A stretch of DNA of 64,000 nucleotides from Ryuthela nishihirai (taxonomy: Eukaryota; Arthropoda; Arachnida; Araneae; Heptathelidae), in assembly GCA_038380435.1 (NCBI GenBank), contig JAWZYU010000019.1, positions 20,733,801 through 20,797,800 of the forward strand, read 5' to 3'. The position numbers were made by a program, and so were the translations under genes. The notes beneath the pieces were generated by a model. That model did not search any database. It saw nothing but the letters and a program-made list of their open reading frames with translations, and was not told where the DNA came from. This document shows positions 30,237-39,929 of this stretch, piece after piece (the first letter of the stretch is position 1; each line of letters starts with the position of its first letter).

Positions 30237-31335
30237 CTACTTCCGACGTCGCTTTGCTCGTCGTTTGTGCAGCTGCACAGGACCATCTCTGACGAGCGTC
30301 CAACAGTAGTCAGCCAACATTAAAGTGGACCAGTTTCCCTGATATTGTTTCTCCATCGTTGCTGGTGAAAACTGTTGAAAACGTTCACAGTGCTCATCAC
30401 TAACCAAGCCGCAGTTCTCGGGGAAGAAATCTAAGTGGGAATGGAGAAAGTGGATCTTTAAGGTCATATTGCAAGCAAGTTTGTGATACAGAGACAACAT
30501 GTCCTTAACCAGTTTCTTGTAGTTGTCTGCTCTGACATTTCCGAGGAATTTTTTGACACTAGACGAAACGCGTCCCAAGCCTTTTTCTCTGAAACAGGTT
30601 ATCGAACATCTGGTCTCTGAAGATCACGGATCTGAAGACCCACAAAAATTCCCTCTTTAATTTTCGCTTTACTGAGTCGAGGGAATTTGTAAGTACTTGA
30701 ATGTTGATGCAGTCCTGTCCATGGTTTTTACGAAGTTTTTCGTCACACTGAGCTTGATGTGTAGGGACAGTAGCAGGATTTTGTGCGTTTTTGCCAGTGC
30801 TGGGTGTTCCACATTCTTCTCTCCGACCATCAGAGATTTCCTCTGAGGCCAGTTTCTCTTCACGTAGTTCAAAGTCTTTACTCGGCTGTCCCATTCACAT
30901 AAGAAACAGTAGTACTTCATATATCCCAGATGCAGACCCATTAACAGAGCACCTTCAAACTTTGAGAGTAACCTTCAAGTCACAAAAGAGATGCCAGCCA
31001 TACTTGCTGTAGTGAAGACAGTTCAACAGCTCTTTTAGGTTGTCATAGGTTTCTTTCATGTAGACAGCATGTCCGACCGGAATAAATAGAAGTCGATTTC
31101 CATTATGCAGCAACAGCGCCTTGAGATTCAATTTCGAGAAGTCTATGAATATTCGAAATTCTTGAGGGTCATGTTTGATTCCGAGGGCATTCATTAAGCC
31201 ATCTACATCGGAGCAGAACACAAGATCATCTTCCTTTCTGACGTAAGGCGCAAACTGCTCACGACCAGTTCGAAATAAAGTCACTCGGACATTTTCCTTG
31301 AGAAGATTACATTGTTTAATCTTTTCTAATTTCTA
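30237..31335 (-). pseudogene. Decayed transposon-like gene of arthropod genomes
   Basis: Frames on the minus strand connect: VTLFRTGREQFAPYVRKEDD at 31284, then a Leu-rich part, and finally FLGNVRADNYKKLV, HFLHSHLDFFPENCGLVSDE and YQGNWSTLMLADYCW, ending in a basic RRAKRRRK. I know this pattern (LGN.RA.NY..., HSHLDFFPEN...SDE.GERF) as a highly repeated, poorly named gene type in arthropods, probably from a mobile element. At least two frameshifts and stops break it. The superfamily is uncertain. Confidence 0.6.
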
Positions 31336-32020
31336 TTGGGCTCCAGATGTTAGAAGCATCACTGTTTGCTTGTGTAGATGTCTTATGGGAATTACATATT
31401 TAGTATCATATTTCAACTCTGCATTATAACAATGCTTACAGTTGTCTCAACACATGGACGTCTTGAAAGATCATCTGCGTTCCTATGTAGTTTGCCACTT
31501 CGATGCTAAATGGAGAAATTGTACTCTTGTAACCGCTGTATCCACCTAGCAATTTGTCCTTTAGGGTTTTTAAAGTTTAGTAGCCACCTGAGTGCAGCAT
31601 GATCAGTACGGATAAGAAATGTTTGGCCATAGAGATAATGATGAAAACGTTCTATTGCTTTTACTATTGCTAACAGTTCTTACTTAATAACCAGAACGAA
31701 ATTACTATGTGACACAATAATTCTGTTCTGGTTTGGATAGAGTTTTGCTAAAACATGCAATAACTTTTTCTTGTCTGTCTTGTTGTTGTGAAAGTATAGC
31801 ACCAACTCCTGGGTTACTTGCGTCAGTATCTATTATGAATCCAGCTTGTGGATATGCAACACTGTGCTGTGAAAAGAGCTTGCTTCAACTGTTGGAAAGC
31901 CATTCACATTCGATGGTCCACATGAATCGTTGGCCCTCTTCTGTCAGACGATATAATGGCCTTGCGATGTTGGAGAAATCCTTGACATATCTTCTATAGT
32001 AGGTGTAAAGTCGAATAAAA

Positions 32021-32899
32021 CTACGAAGTTAATGAACATCTTGTGGTGGAAGGCCAATCTCTTACAGCTTCTATCTTACTAAGATCAGTTTTAATCCCTG
32101 ATGCAGTGATGACATGATCAAGGTAATGAACTTCTTGCTGGAACAGTTTACACTTAGTCAGTCCCAATTTTAGCTTGACTGTCCTAAGTTTTTCAAACAC
32201 TTGACGATTTCTCAAATCTTTCTCAAAGGTCTTTCTAAGAACGATGATGTCGTCCAAGTAAACTAAGACAAACCTTTGAGCACCGACTCCATTAGATCAA
32301 ACGTTGCAGGCGCGTTGCAAAGTCCAAATGACATCACTTTAAACTGCCAAAGTCCATTTCCTGTAGTGACAGCTGTTTTTTCATGGTCTTCAGGATGTAT
32401 ACCAACTTGCCAATAGCCACTCTTCAAGTCTAATGTCGAGAACCATTCTGACCCAGATAGTGTCCAGTGTATCATCAATCCTGCGTAAAGGAAAGCAATC
32501 ATTCTTTGTTATATCATTCAATCTGCGGTAATCTACACAAAATCGGATAGATCCATCCTATTTCTTGACAAGAACCACTGGTGATGACCAGGGACTCGAT
32601 GACGGTTCTATAATCTCTGGAACTTCCATGTCCCTTATGAGTTGTTCTGCCTCATCCTGTTTTGCTGATGGAAGCCTTCTTGCTGGTACATGGATTGGAG
32701 GAGAATCACCAGTGTTGATCTTATGTTCTGTAAGATTAGTACGTCCATAATCATTTGATGTAGCAGAAAAAATGTCGGAAAACTCTTTAAGTAGGTTCTC
32801 GGCCTTAGTAGCTTGGTCTTCAGTTAATAACTTCCTTGTTTTCTCTCCACAAGTTAGTAAGATGAGAGGGAATGTCTGTATGGTGTACGTTTGAGTCAA
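32021..32899 (-). pseudogene. Ty3/gypsy reverse transcriptase
   Basis: Contains PPIHVPARRLPSAKQDEAEQ, IIEPSSSPWSSPVVLVKK followed by a stop replacing the usual next residue, then RFCVDYRRLND. A shifted frame has [20 protein letters not shown] and [10 protein letters not shown]. The frame from 32257 has YLDDIIVLRKTFEKDL and the thumb. All family landmarks are in order, spread over three frames. Confidence 0.9.
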
Positions 32900-33436
32900 T
32901 AACTTCTATTGTGTTTACACTTGCTACCCATGTAGAAGGTTCACATATTGCTAATTCTTCACCCTTTTTCAATATTCTATTGGATTTGTTACAGTTCACT
33001 ACTCTGATAGGAATCTGTCCTTTATCTACACTGACTAAAATCCTTGCAACTAGGATACCATGAGCCAAAGCTCCTTTATCAGAGGCATCAGTGATGCCAA
33101 TCAGAAGGCCAACAGAAGTCTCCACCTGATGTCCACGGACTATAATTTCATTTTGTGCTGGGACTTCTGTGTCTTCCGCCACTAATATTGTGGTCACACT
33201 TGATAAAAAAATCAGATGTTCGTCTAAGTAGAGATATCTCTTCTGACTTACAGATGAGTAGGCTTCACTTGGTCTAATACTGAATCCATGTTTCTTTAGG
33301 AAATCAAGGCCTGATATGAATTAATTGTAGATGTCAGCGATGTAAACAGGATAGCGTACCAGACAGCTACCAACTCTGATGTTGAGTTATATCTTTCTAT
33401 AGACTTTAGCACGATCTCCAGTGACTGTTTGTAGGG

Positions 33437-33706
33437 TTATATCAGACTGCTAGCATTCCATTTGGGTTGAGGTATTATCTTCTTTAATATGTCCTTTCTG
33501 AGTAAAGTTGCATTTGCACCAGTGTCTACTATCATATGGCAAAGCATTCCATTCATGGTTCCATCAGCTACCAATCCGTTATCTCCACCATGCAGTGCTG
33601 AAACGTGAGCGACTTCCCCTGGGGCCAACCAATCAACAGCCAGCCTTTGCCCTTCACGTTGCTCAAGATGGTTTCGTTGTCTGTTAGACGTGCTTGAATT
33701 TCGCAC
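33437..33706 (-). pseudogene. Ty3/gypsy protease segment
   Basis: CHMIVDTGANATLLRKDIL gives the retroviral-type active site D-T-G. The frame stops after about 90 codons; downstream parts continue in other frames to 32820. Confidence 0.8.
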
Positions 33707-33769
33707 CTACCACTTTTTGCAGTTGGCTCGAATGTGTCCGGTCTTGCCACAATTCCAACACTGAAGGTC

Positions 33770-34105
33770 TGTGGAAGTTACATTTTCCAGTTTGGGTGCC
33801 ATGTAGACTAAATAAGTAAATTTCATTAGTAAGTTCACGGTACTTTTTCCCTTTCGGAACCCATACTGATTTTCACTGAGAACGTTATGTTTGCTAAGAA
33901 ATTTCTGAAAGGTATTTTGAATATGTTTTATGAACAGAAGATAAAATAGTAACAAGCCTGTAATTAGTTTAATTGACTTTATTCCTCCTTTGAATATTGG
34001 TCGTAGAATTGCTGTTTTAAGATCAATTGGTATTGCACCAGTTGAAATACTTTCATTAACTATATCTTTTATGACAGAGGTGACCAAACAATCGATCGTA
34101 TTCAA
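33770..34105 (-). pseudogene. Non-LTR reverse-transcriptase fragment abutting the gypsy gag
   Basis: The frame has LKTAILRPIFKGGIKS and LSENQYGFRKGKSTVNLL, motifs of LINE reverse transcriptase. It runs without a stop into the gypsy zinc knuckle, giving a chimeric 132-codon frame. It does not match the RTE-like family at 35-38 kb closely (that has DEQCGFRS), so it is a second LINE family. Confidence 0.75.
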
Positions 34106-34109
34106 CTAT

Positions 34110-34615
34110 TTGCTCTATAGCATAGCTGTCATAGCTGGTTATCAGCTGACACTAATGTGAACGCATTGGTCACTGCCACTATTGTATCACAAGTCTTAGT
34201 GTTTGCGAGCGAATTTACTGCTAGATTTAACGGATTTTTTTTATAAAGTGTATAATTCTAGTATAATCGTGTCATTTAGTACAATCATGTAATTCTTGAT
34301 TTATCGTTATGCTAATTTGGCATTATGTTTCATAAACACGAATTGGGAAAAGCCATAGTCTACAGGTCTTTCGTTAAACGTTATAAAGGAATCACATTTA
34401 CTTATTTCCTCTATTAAATTTTTACTTCGAAAAATGTAGCCAAATTTGGATGTTAAAACTGACCTGGTCAATCAGTGTTTAATCATTATTATATCTTATG
34501 TACTACGGTCGATCACGAAAGATTTTTTGTCTTAAAAGTCCAAAGGTTTAGCCATTACTGTTTTATGACATTCTCTAATACCTCGATACTGTTTTCAATG
34601 CGTCTGATATGTGCA
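34110..34615. other. No recognised gene
   Basis: AT-rich intervening sequence. Confidence 0.4.
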
Positions 34616-34618
34616 CAG

Positions 34619-35165
34619 ATTTCCATAAATTAAGGAAAATCCCCATGTTAAGTCAATGGGAAGCTAACGTCAAAACTCTATAACTTCTAAAATAAGTTTT
34701 TTGTTTTGAAAAATGTGATTGCAGATAAAGATCTCAATCTAATCAATATCTCGATTTTCAACAATATTCGTTCAGTATTTAATGAGTTATGGAAGTTTGA
34801 ATATTTAAAAACAGCAAACCACTCTTAAGAAACTTATATAAAACTGAAGAATAGTGAAAGAATTCTTTACACAAAGTTCTAAAATACAGACTTATTTTAT
34901 TAAACATTTTGATACAATACGTATTATTAAGTTTTAATTAACTTCTGAAGTCAATTTTTGGGTTGGCATTGCTATCGCTAAATATTCAAACTTCCATAGC
35001 TCATTAAATAATGAACGAATATTGTCGAAAATCGAGATAGTCATTTATTTGCTTGAGATCTTTATCTGCAATCACATTTTTCAAAACAAAAAAACCTATT
35101 TTAGAAGTTATAGAGCTTTTCATTGAATTAACATATGGATTTTCCTTAATTTATGGAAACCAGTT
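34619..35165. mobile_element. Foldback/MITE with about 190-bp inverted arms
   Basis: Left arm 34619-34815 begins TTTCCATAAATTAAGGAAAA. The right arm, 34960-35165, is its inverted copy, ending in the complement of the same sequence. The arms differ by substitutions and small indels, and about 150 bp lies between. No coding capacity. Confidence 0.75.
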
Positions 35166-35292
35166 TGTATTTCAAATCCAGGGGATTTGTTATCATTTAA
35201 AGTTTTCACTAATCACAATATCTCTCCTATTTGCAGGATGTATAAGAACTGAGTTTTTTTTTTCTTTTTTTTGTAATGTTATTATTGTTTGA

Positions 35293-37340
35293 ACACAAGA
35301 ACTGCGATCACCTTTTTTGAAAATAGGGATAATAATAGCTCTGCTAAAATCATTAGGAACCACGCCATTATCAAAAATATTCAAAATTTCAGTCATTCAA
35401 GTAGTAACCGAAACATTCCTCACCTTCTATAACCTTACCTTGTTTATCCTTCAATCCTTGTATGCCTGTTCGTTTTCACCACACAAAATATTAACTATCT
35501 GCTACAGCTCTCTGCTGTTGTGCTGCCTAGCTGCTTCTTCGGCTTTGTCAGCCAAACCATCAAGACAAAGATTCTTATCAGCAGTTAACTGATCCTTTAC
35601 ACGTTTATTACGTTCTCTGTAATGCTTTCTATTAGGACTAGTAGGTTATTGCCTAAGGAAATTCCTGCAGTTCCTTCTTCCTGAAATAAGCTCAAGTGCC
35701 TTATCACTCAAATAATTCTGCATTCTCTGCTCCTTTTTTTCCAAAAAGGGTACTGTTAGTTTCTAAAAAAGCCTGTTTAAAATGGTTTCACTCTTCCTCA
35801 ACTTCAGTAGTAAGCAAACCATGGCTGTCATAATGACTAAGTAACCTATCATGGTAAGCTTCAACCATAACAGGGTCGTTCAGAGCTTCAGTATTATAGG
35901 TAGATTTTTTAATCCTAGCACAACATTTTTTAAGTTTAAGTTGCAAGACACTTTTAACAAGGTAATTGTCAGATCCAATTTCAGCTCCCCTATATGACCT
36001 GGTATTCCTAACAGAACTAGCCCATTTACTGTTAATTAATATATAATCAATCATATTCTTATGCAGCCCATCGGGTGGAACCCATGTGTACTTATGTATG
36101 TCGCGGTGTTTGTAATAAGTGTTAGTTATTCTGAATCTATTGAGTTTACTTACCTGTAGGAGACGTTGCCCATTGCCATTGCAGCTACCAATACCAAAAC
36201 GGCCTATTACTCCTTCCCAAAGGTGAGAATCAGTACCAACTTTGGCATTGAAGTCACCAAGAACAAGGGCAATATCTCCTTTCTTGACAGAATTCAAAAT
36301 ATCCTGAAGTTGTCCGTAAAACCTATCCTTCTCATCCTCATCGGCATCCTCAATGGGGGCATAACAGCAGATAACATTCAAGTCTTTAACGCTTGTCTGA
36401 AATTTTGCTGTAAGAAACCTTTCATTAATGCACTCATATCCTAGAAGAGCATCACTAGCGTGTCTGCTGAGAAGCAGACCCACGCCTTGGTGATGCTTAT
36501 TGTCGTCCCTCCTTGAAAAGAGAAATTTAAGATTATTTTTAAGAATCTGACCTTTATCAGTCCATCTGGTCTCTTGCAAGCCGAGAATATCTAAATTATA
36601 ATGGTGGAATTCTTGTGTGAGGACATCAAGAGAAAAAGCTCTGTGCAGAGTCCTCACATTCCAACTACCTATGGAGAGAAAATGGTTAGTAGGATGTTTG
36701 AAGAAACTATGTTTATTGAGAGAGGGAATGCCGACAATATCAAACAGCCCCCTAATCGCAGACATGGGGCAAAGACCCGTTCCCCCACCACTAAAGGCTG
36801 AAGCCATCTACACTGGAAGACTTCCTCCAATGTAGAATTTGACGATGCCAATAGAAGCAAAGAGTTCAGGTGCCTGCGATGACTTCTGCTCAGGATTATC
36901 CACCAGTTGATAAACATATCCTGTGAATCTATTCACTTGGGGCTGTCAACCCACAAACAAACAGAAAACACAGCGGAAGATTTTCACTCCACAGAAGCCC
37001 ACCAGTGCAGCAAAATCAGGATCCATAATCAAGCTCAGAGCCATATATCTGTCCAGTCCAGTAGGTTTATATGGTCAGCACCAGGACCCTGTGTGGTTGA
37101 CCACTCCTCAGCAGGGTAGAAAAAAAGAAAAGTAGCCATAGTTGTCCAGATCAGTAGGCCACACCAATCTGTCAGCCCTCCCCTTCCGTTCACTTCCACA
37201 AGAGAGTATCTCTTTTGAAAGGTACTAACGGTCCGCACCACGAGAAGGCGGGGTCGGACATTAGGTGCTAGGCCTGGCCGGTTCTTTGCATCATTACAGG
37301 GAATGGTGCATAGCTCTCCTTCCAGTGACTACCTAGCTAC
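35293..37340 (-). mobile_element. RTE-like LINE, inverted 5' half
   Basis: From right to left on the minus strand: 5' untranslated-like sequence (37340-36808), AP endonuclease ORF, linker with frameshifts (35787-35400), and the start of the reverse transcriptase (NIFDNGVVPNDFSRAIIIPI). It ends at AGTTCTTGTG (about 35293-35302), the very sequence where the plus-oriented half starts. See the finding on twin priming. Confidence 0.85.
35788..36807 (-). CDS. LINE AP-type endonuclease domain (339 codons)
   Basis: This is the longest open frame in the window. Landmarks of an exonuclease-endonuclease-phosphatase fold: SIGSWNVRTLH (Asn49), ILGLQETRW (Glu79), CCYAP (Tyr149), LVLGDFNAKVG (Asp185, Asn187), YTWVPPDG (about 240), MIDYILI (Asp254) and IGSDNYLV. 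The last motif is normally SDH; the catalytic His is Asn281 here, so activity is unlikely even though the frame is open. It nicks target DNA for reverse transcription in active relatives. ATG at 36807; the frame stops after the endonuclease instead of continuing to RT. Confidence 0.85.
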   Translation of the reverse strand: MASAFSGGGTGLCPMSAIRGLFDIVGIPSLNKHSFFKHPTNHFLSIGSWNVRTLHRAFSLDVLTQEFHHYNLDILGLQETRWTDKGQILKNNLKFLFSRRDDNKHHQGVGLLLSRHASDALLGYECINERFLTAKFQTSVKDLNVICCYAPIEDADEDEKDRFYGQLQDILNSVKKGDIALVLGDFNAKVGTDSHLWEGVIGRFGIGSCNGNGQRLLQVSKLNRFRITNTYYKHRDIHKYTWVPPDGLHKNMIDYILINSKWASSVRNTRSYRGAEIGSDNYLVKSVLQLKLKKCCARIKKSTYNTEALNDPVMVEAYHDRLLSHYDSHGLLTTEVEEE

Positions 37341-38680
37341 CATTTACAGACCAAGTTCTTGTGATAATTATATGGGTATCAGCCTACTCTCTGTTCCAGG
37401 TAAAGTTCTTTGCATGATTGTGCTTAATAGAATTAAAAATCTGATTGAAAGGCAATTGCGTGATGAGCAATGTGGATTCAGAAGTGTAGGGGATGTGTAG
37501 ATCAAATATTGTCTCTTAGGCAGATTCTTGAGAAATGTTTAGAGTTTCAGAAACCTTTGGTTGCTATCTTTGTCGATTTCAAAACACTTTCGACTCTGCT
37601 GATCGTCATAATTTATGGTTGATTGTGATATCATATGGTATACCAGACAAGTTAGTTAACATAATAAAAACTCTCTATTAATAACAGTGAGTCGTGTGTG
37701 AGAGTTGGTAAGGTTTGTAGCAATTGGTTCAGCATTACTTCTGGTGTTCGCAAAAGGGTGCATTTTGTCCCCTTTTCTCTTTGGTTATTGATTATGTTAT
37801 GCGAAATTCACTTCAAGGGAAAGATTTTGGCCTTAAATGGGTTGGAGATAAGGAAATTTCTGATTCAGATTATGCTGATGATTTAGCCCTTTTGGCAAAT
37901 GATGTTAATGAGATGAACTCTTTCATTAGGGCTGTTGATGAAACTGATAGTAGAGTAGGTTTGGTTATAAACAGAGAGAAAACTAAAGTGATGAAAATTA
38001 GTCAGGCAGGCTGTGATTCAGTTAATCTGAATGGTTGCAGTCTTGAGCAGGTGTCACAGTTTAATTACCTTGGGAGCTATGTAACAGATAATGGTGATGT
38101 GCGGCATGAGATTAACAGACGAATAGGGATTGCTGCTGGGACCTTTAATGATCTATGGAGAATGTGGAGAAATAGGCACACCTAAAGACTAAAATTAGAC
38201 TGTATAATAGTTTGGTTCTGTTTAGGGTTAGTTATGGTAGTGAAACTTGGACACTTCGTAAACAAGATAACAGGAAGCTAGATGCTTTTGATTCTAGATG
38301 CTTACGCAGTATCTTGGGCATTAGGTGGTTCAACTTTGTAACTAATGATGAGGTTAGGTAAAAGAATCAGGAACCTCCTTTAAGCAGCATATTGTGCAGA
38401 GAGAGACCCCGTTGGTTTCGCCATGTTGCCCATAAGGATAATTACAGATTGGCGAATAGGGTTATGAATAGTGTGCCCAAAGGCCTCAGAAAGAGGGGAA
38501 GATCTAGGATGCGATGGGCTGACAATGTCAAAGAGGACCTTATTAGAATTGATATGCAGTGGCCAGATGCAGTTGATGTAGCTCAGGACATATATGCTTG
38601 GAGAATTACACTTCATGGTCTGGTTGGACCTCCGTAGCCCATGGTTGCTTGAGGATGATGATGATGATGATGATTATTGT
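37341..38680 (+). mobile_element. RTE-like LINE, 3' half in forward orientation
   Basis: Starts at SSCDNYMGISLLSVPGKVL, continues LRDEQCGFRS, the YADD catalytic motif (about 37871, in DSDYADDLALLANDVNEMN), VINREKTKVMKIS, a post-RT domain, and the 3' end CCTCCGTAGCCCATGG, GCTTGAGG and (GAT)n. Multiple frameshifts and stops. Confidence 0.9.
37724..38185 (+). pseudogene. LINE reverse transcriptase, palm/thumb part
   Basis: 153-codon open frame with SDYADDLALLANDVNEMNSF, RVGLVINREKTKVMKIS, FNYLGSYVTDNGD and EINRRIGIAAGTF. Y-A-D-D carries the two catalytic Asp residues. Upstream fingers are in other frames. Confidence 0.85.
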
Positions 38681-38899
38681 TTGTTTGAAATTCAACATCA
38701 GTTCTTGATTGATTTCTCTTATATGTAAAATTAAACGAGCAGTTGTCATTGTTAGATTGATTTGCAATTTGTAAAGGTGTTAAACTTTTAGACGTATGTT
38801 TAATGGTCGTTTCATCACAGCTCTTGTTTTTACCTATCTTCCTATTGTTTTTGGCTTTGATATTTGTCAGTTTATCAGTTTGTGGATTTGACAAAACGT

Positions 38900-39200
38900 T
38901 GTTCCACCATATCTTTCGAACGAGCTGGAGAAACTTAATGATTTATAGTGTATGTCAAATGAAAGCGTGTGAAGCAAGGACTGTCATAAGCTATAAAAAT
39001 TATTCCTCCGTGTTTTCTTCCTCCCGAAAAAAGGGGAAATGTGAAAACTATTCTTCCGCTATATCTCGAGAACGAGAATGCCGAAAGTAACAAGCTATAT
39101 ATCAAACGAAAACTTCTCACGTGGGGAATGTCATAAGCTATGAAAAATTGACTTGATTGAGAAGCCATCCAGGGAGAATGTTTCACGTTATATTTTCCAA
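38900..39200 (+). repeat. Diverged tandem repeat of about 150 bp
   Basis: ATATCTTTCGAACGAG...GTCATAAGCTATAAAAA at 38910-39000 recurs as ATATCTCGAGAACGAG...GTCATAAGCTATGAAAAA at 39061-39148. Function unknown. Confidence 0.55.
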
Positions 39201-39429
39201 ATCGGGAGGCGTTCATTGCCAAAAGCTGGGTGTGCCACATGTTATCCACCCGTGTTTCAAACTATTGAAAAATTATTGATTGATGTGATGGATCTTAACT
39301 GAACTGGTTGTACTAGGTGTAGTGAATCGTGAGCCTCGATTAACCGAATGCCAAGTTATTTTCTCACGTATATTATCGTCACGTAGGAATTTCCCTATAA
39401 ACTCTGCAAATGAATAAATGACGATTATA

Positions 39430-39512
39430 ATGAGTTAAAAAAAATTGATTGTCCTGACTGGGATTCGAACCCAGGCACATGCTTGGCGTCTTAACCCCTA
39501 GACCACCGAGAA
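39430..39512 (-). mobile_element. tRNA-Glu-like SINE head, minus strand
   Basis: Reverse complement has GGTGGTCTAGGGGTTAAGAC (A box; similar to tRNA-Glu D-arm) and CCTGGGTTCGAATCCCAG (B box/T-arm, perfect stem). The anticodon arm is missing, so it is not a functional tRNA. The 3' flank GGACAATCAATTTTTTTTAA is shared with the inverted copy at 39826-39880. Confidence 0.65.
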
Positions 39513-39591
39513 ACTGATCATTTCTTCAACTAAATGACATATCACCCTTGCTTTGATTGATTTGCCTTGATTTGCTTTGTTTGATTTGATT

Positions 39592-39770
39592 GATTGCATT
39601 GATTCACCAATGGAACCATCTATTATCAGGAATTTTTGATTGCCTTGCCTTGTTTTGATTCATTGCATTGATTCACCAATGGAACCATCTATTATCAGGA
39701 ATGTTTGATTGCCTTGCCTTGTTTTGATTCATTGCATTGATTCACCAATGGAACCATCTATTATCAGGAG
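39592..39770 (+). repeat. 69-bp tandem repeat
   Basis: GATTCACCAATGGAACCATC starts at 39601, 39670 and 39739; period 69 bp, nearly identical. Related TTGATTTGCTTTG-type sequence precedes it. Confidence 0.9.
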
Positions 39771-39789
39771 TTGGGCAGCCAAGCCGCCA

Positions 39790-39880
39790 TATTTTTGATG
39801 GCATATGCCAGTATGCTTCTGGGAAACCTGGTTCGAATCCCAAACAGGACAACCAATTTTTTCAACTCATTATTTCAAGT
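39790..39880 (+). mobile_element. tRNA-like SINE fragment, plus strand
   Basis: B box CTGGTTCGAATCCC at about 39827 is followed by AAACAGGACAACCAATTTTT and CAACTCATTATT. This is the same 3' body as the minus copy at 39430-39512. The A-box half is unclear. Confidence 0.55.
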
Positions 39881-39929
39881 GTTTCTTGTATACACGACTT
39901 TTCCTGTGATAATTTATTACTGAAATGAC

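Larger units (their letters stand above)
31440..33770 (-). mobile_element. Ty3/gypsy LTR-retrotransposon gag-pol, decayed
   Basis: Reading 5' to 3' on the minus strand: CCHC zinc knuckle (CWNCGKTGHIRANC, about 33766-33720), aspartic protease (IVDTGANATLLRKD, about 33535-33490), reverse transcriptase with YLDD (about 32900-32020), and RNase H (TDASNPGVGAIL and TDHAALRWL, about 31830-31560). Integrase and both LTRs are not visible here. Several in-frame stops and frameshifts make it inactive. Confidence 0.9.

Noticed and set aside
39451..39512. Functional tRNA-Glu
   Set aside because: The anticodon arm is missing between the D-arm and T-arm.
39592..39770. CRISPR-like array
   Set aside because: The 69-bp units are contiguous and nearly identical over their full length; there are no spacers, and the context is a eukaryotic genome.
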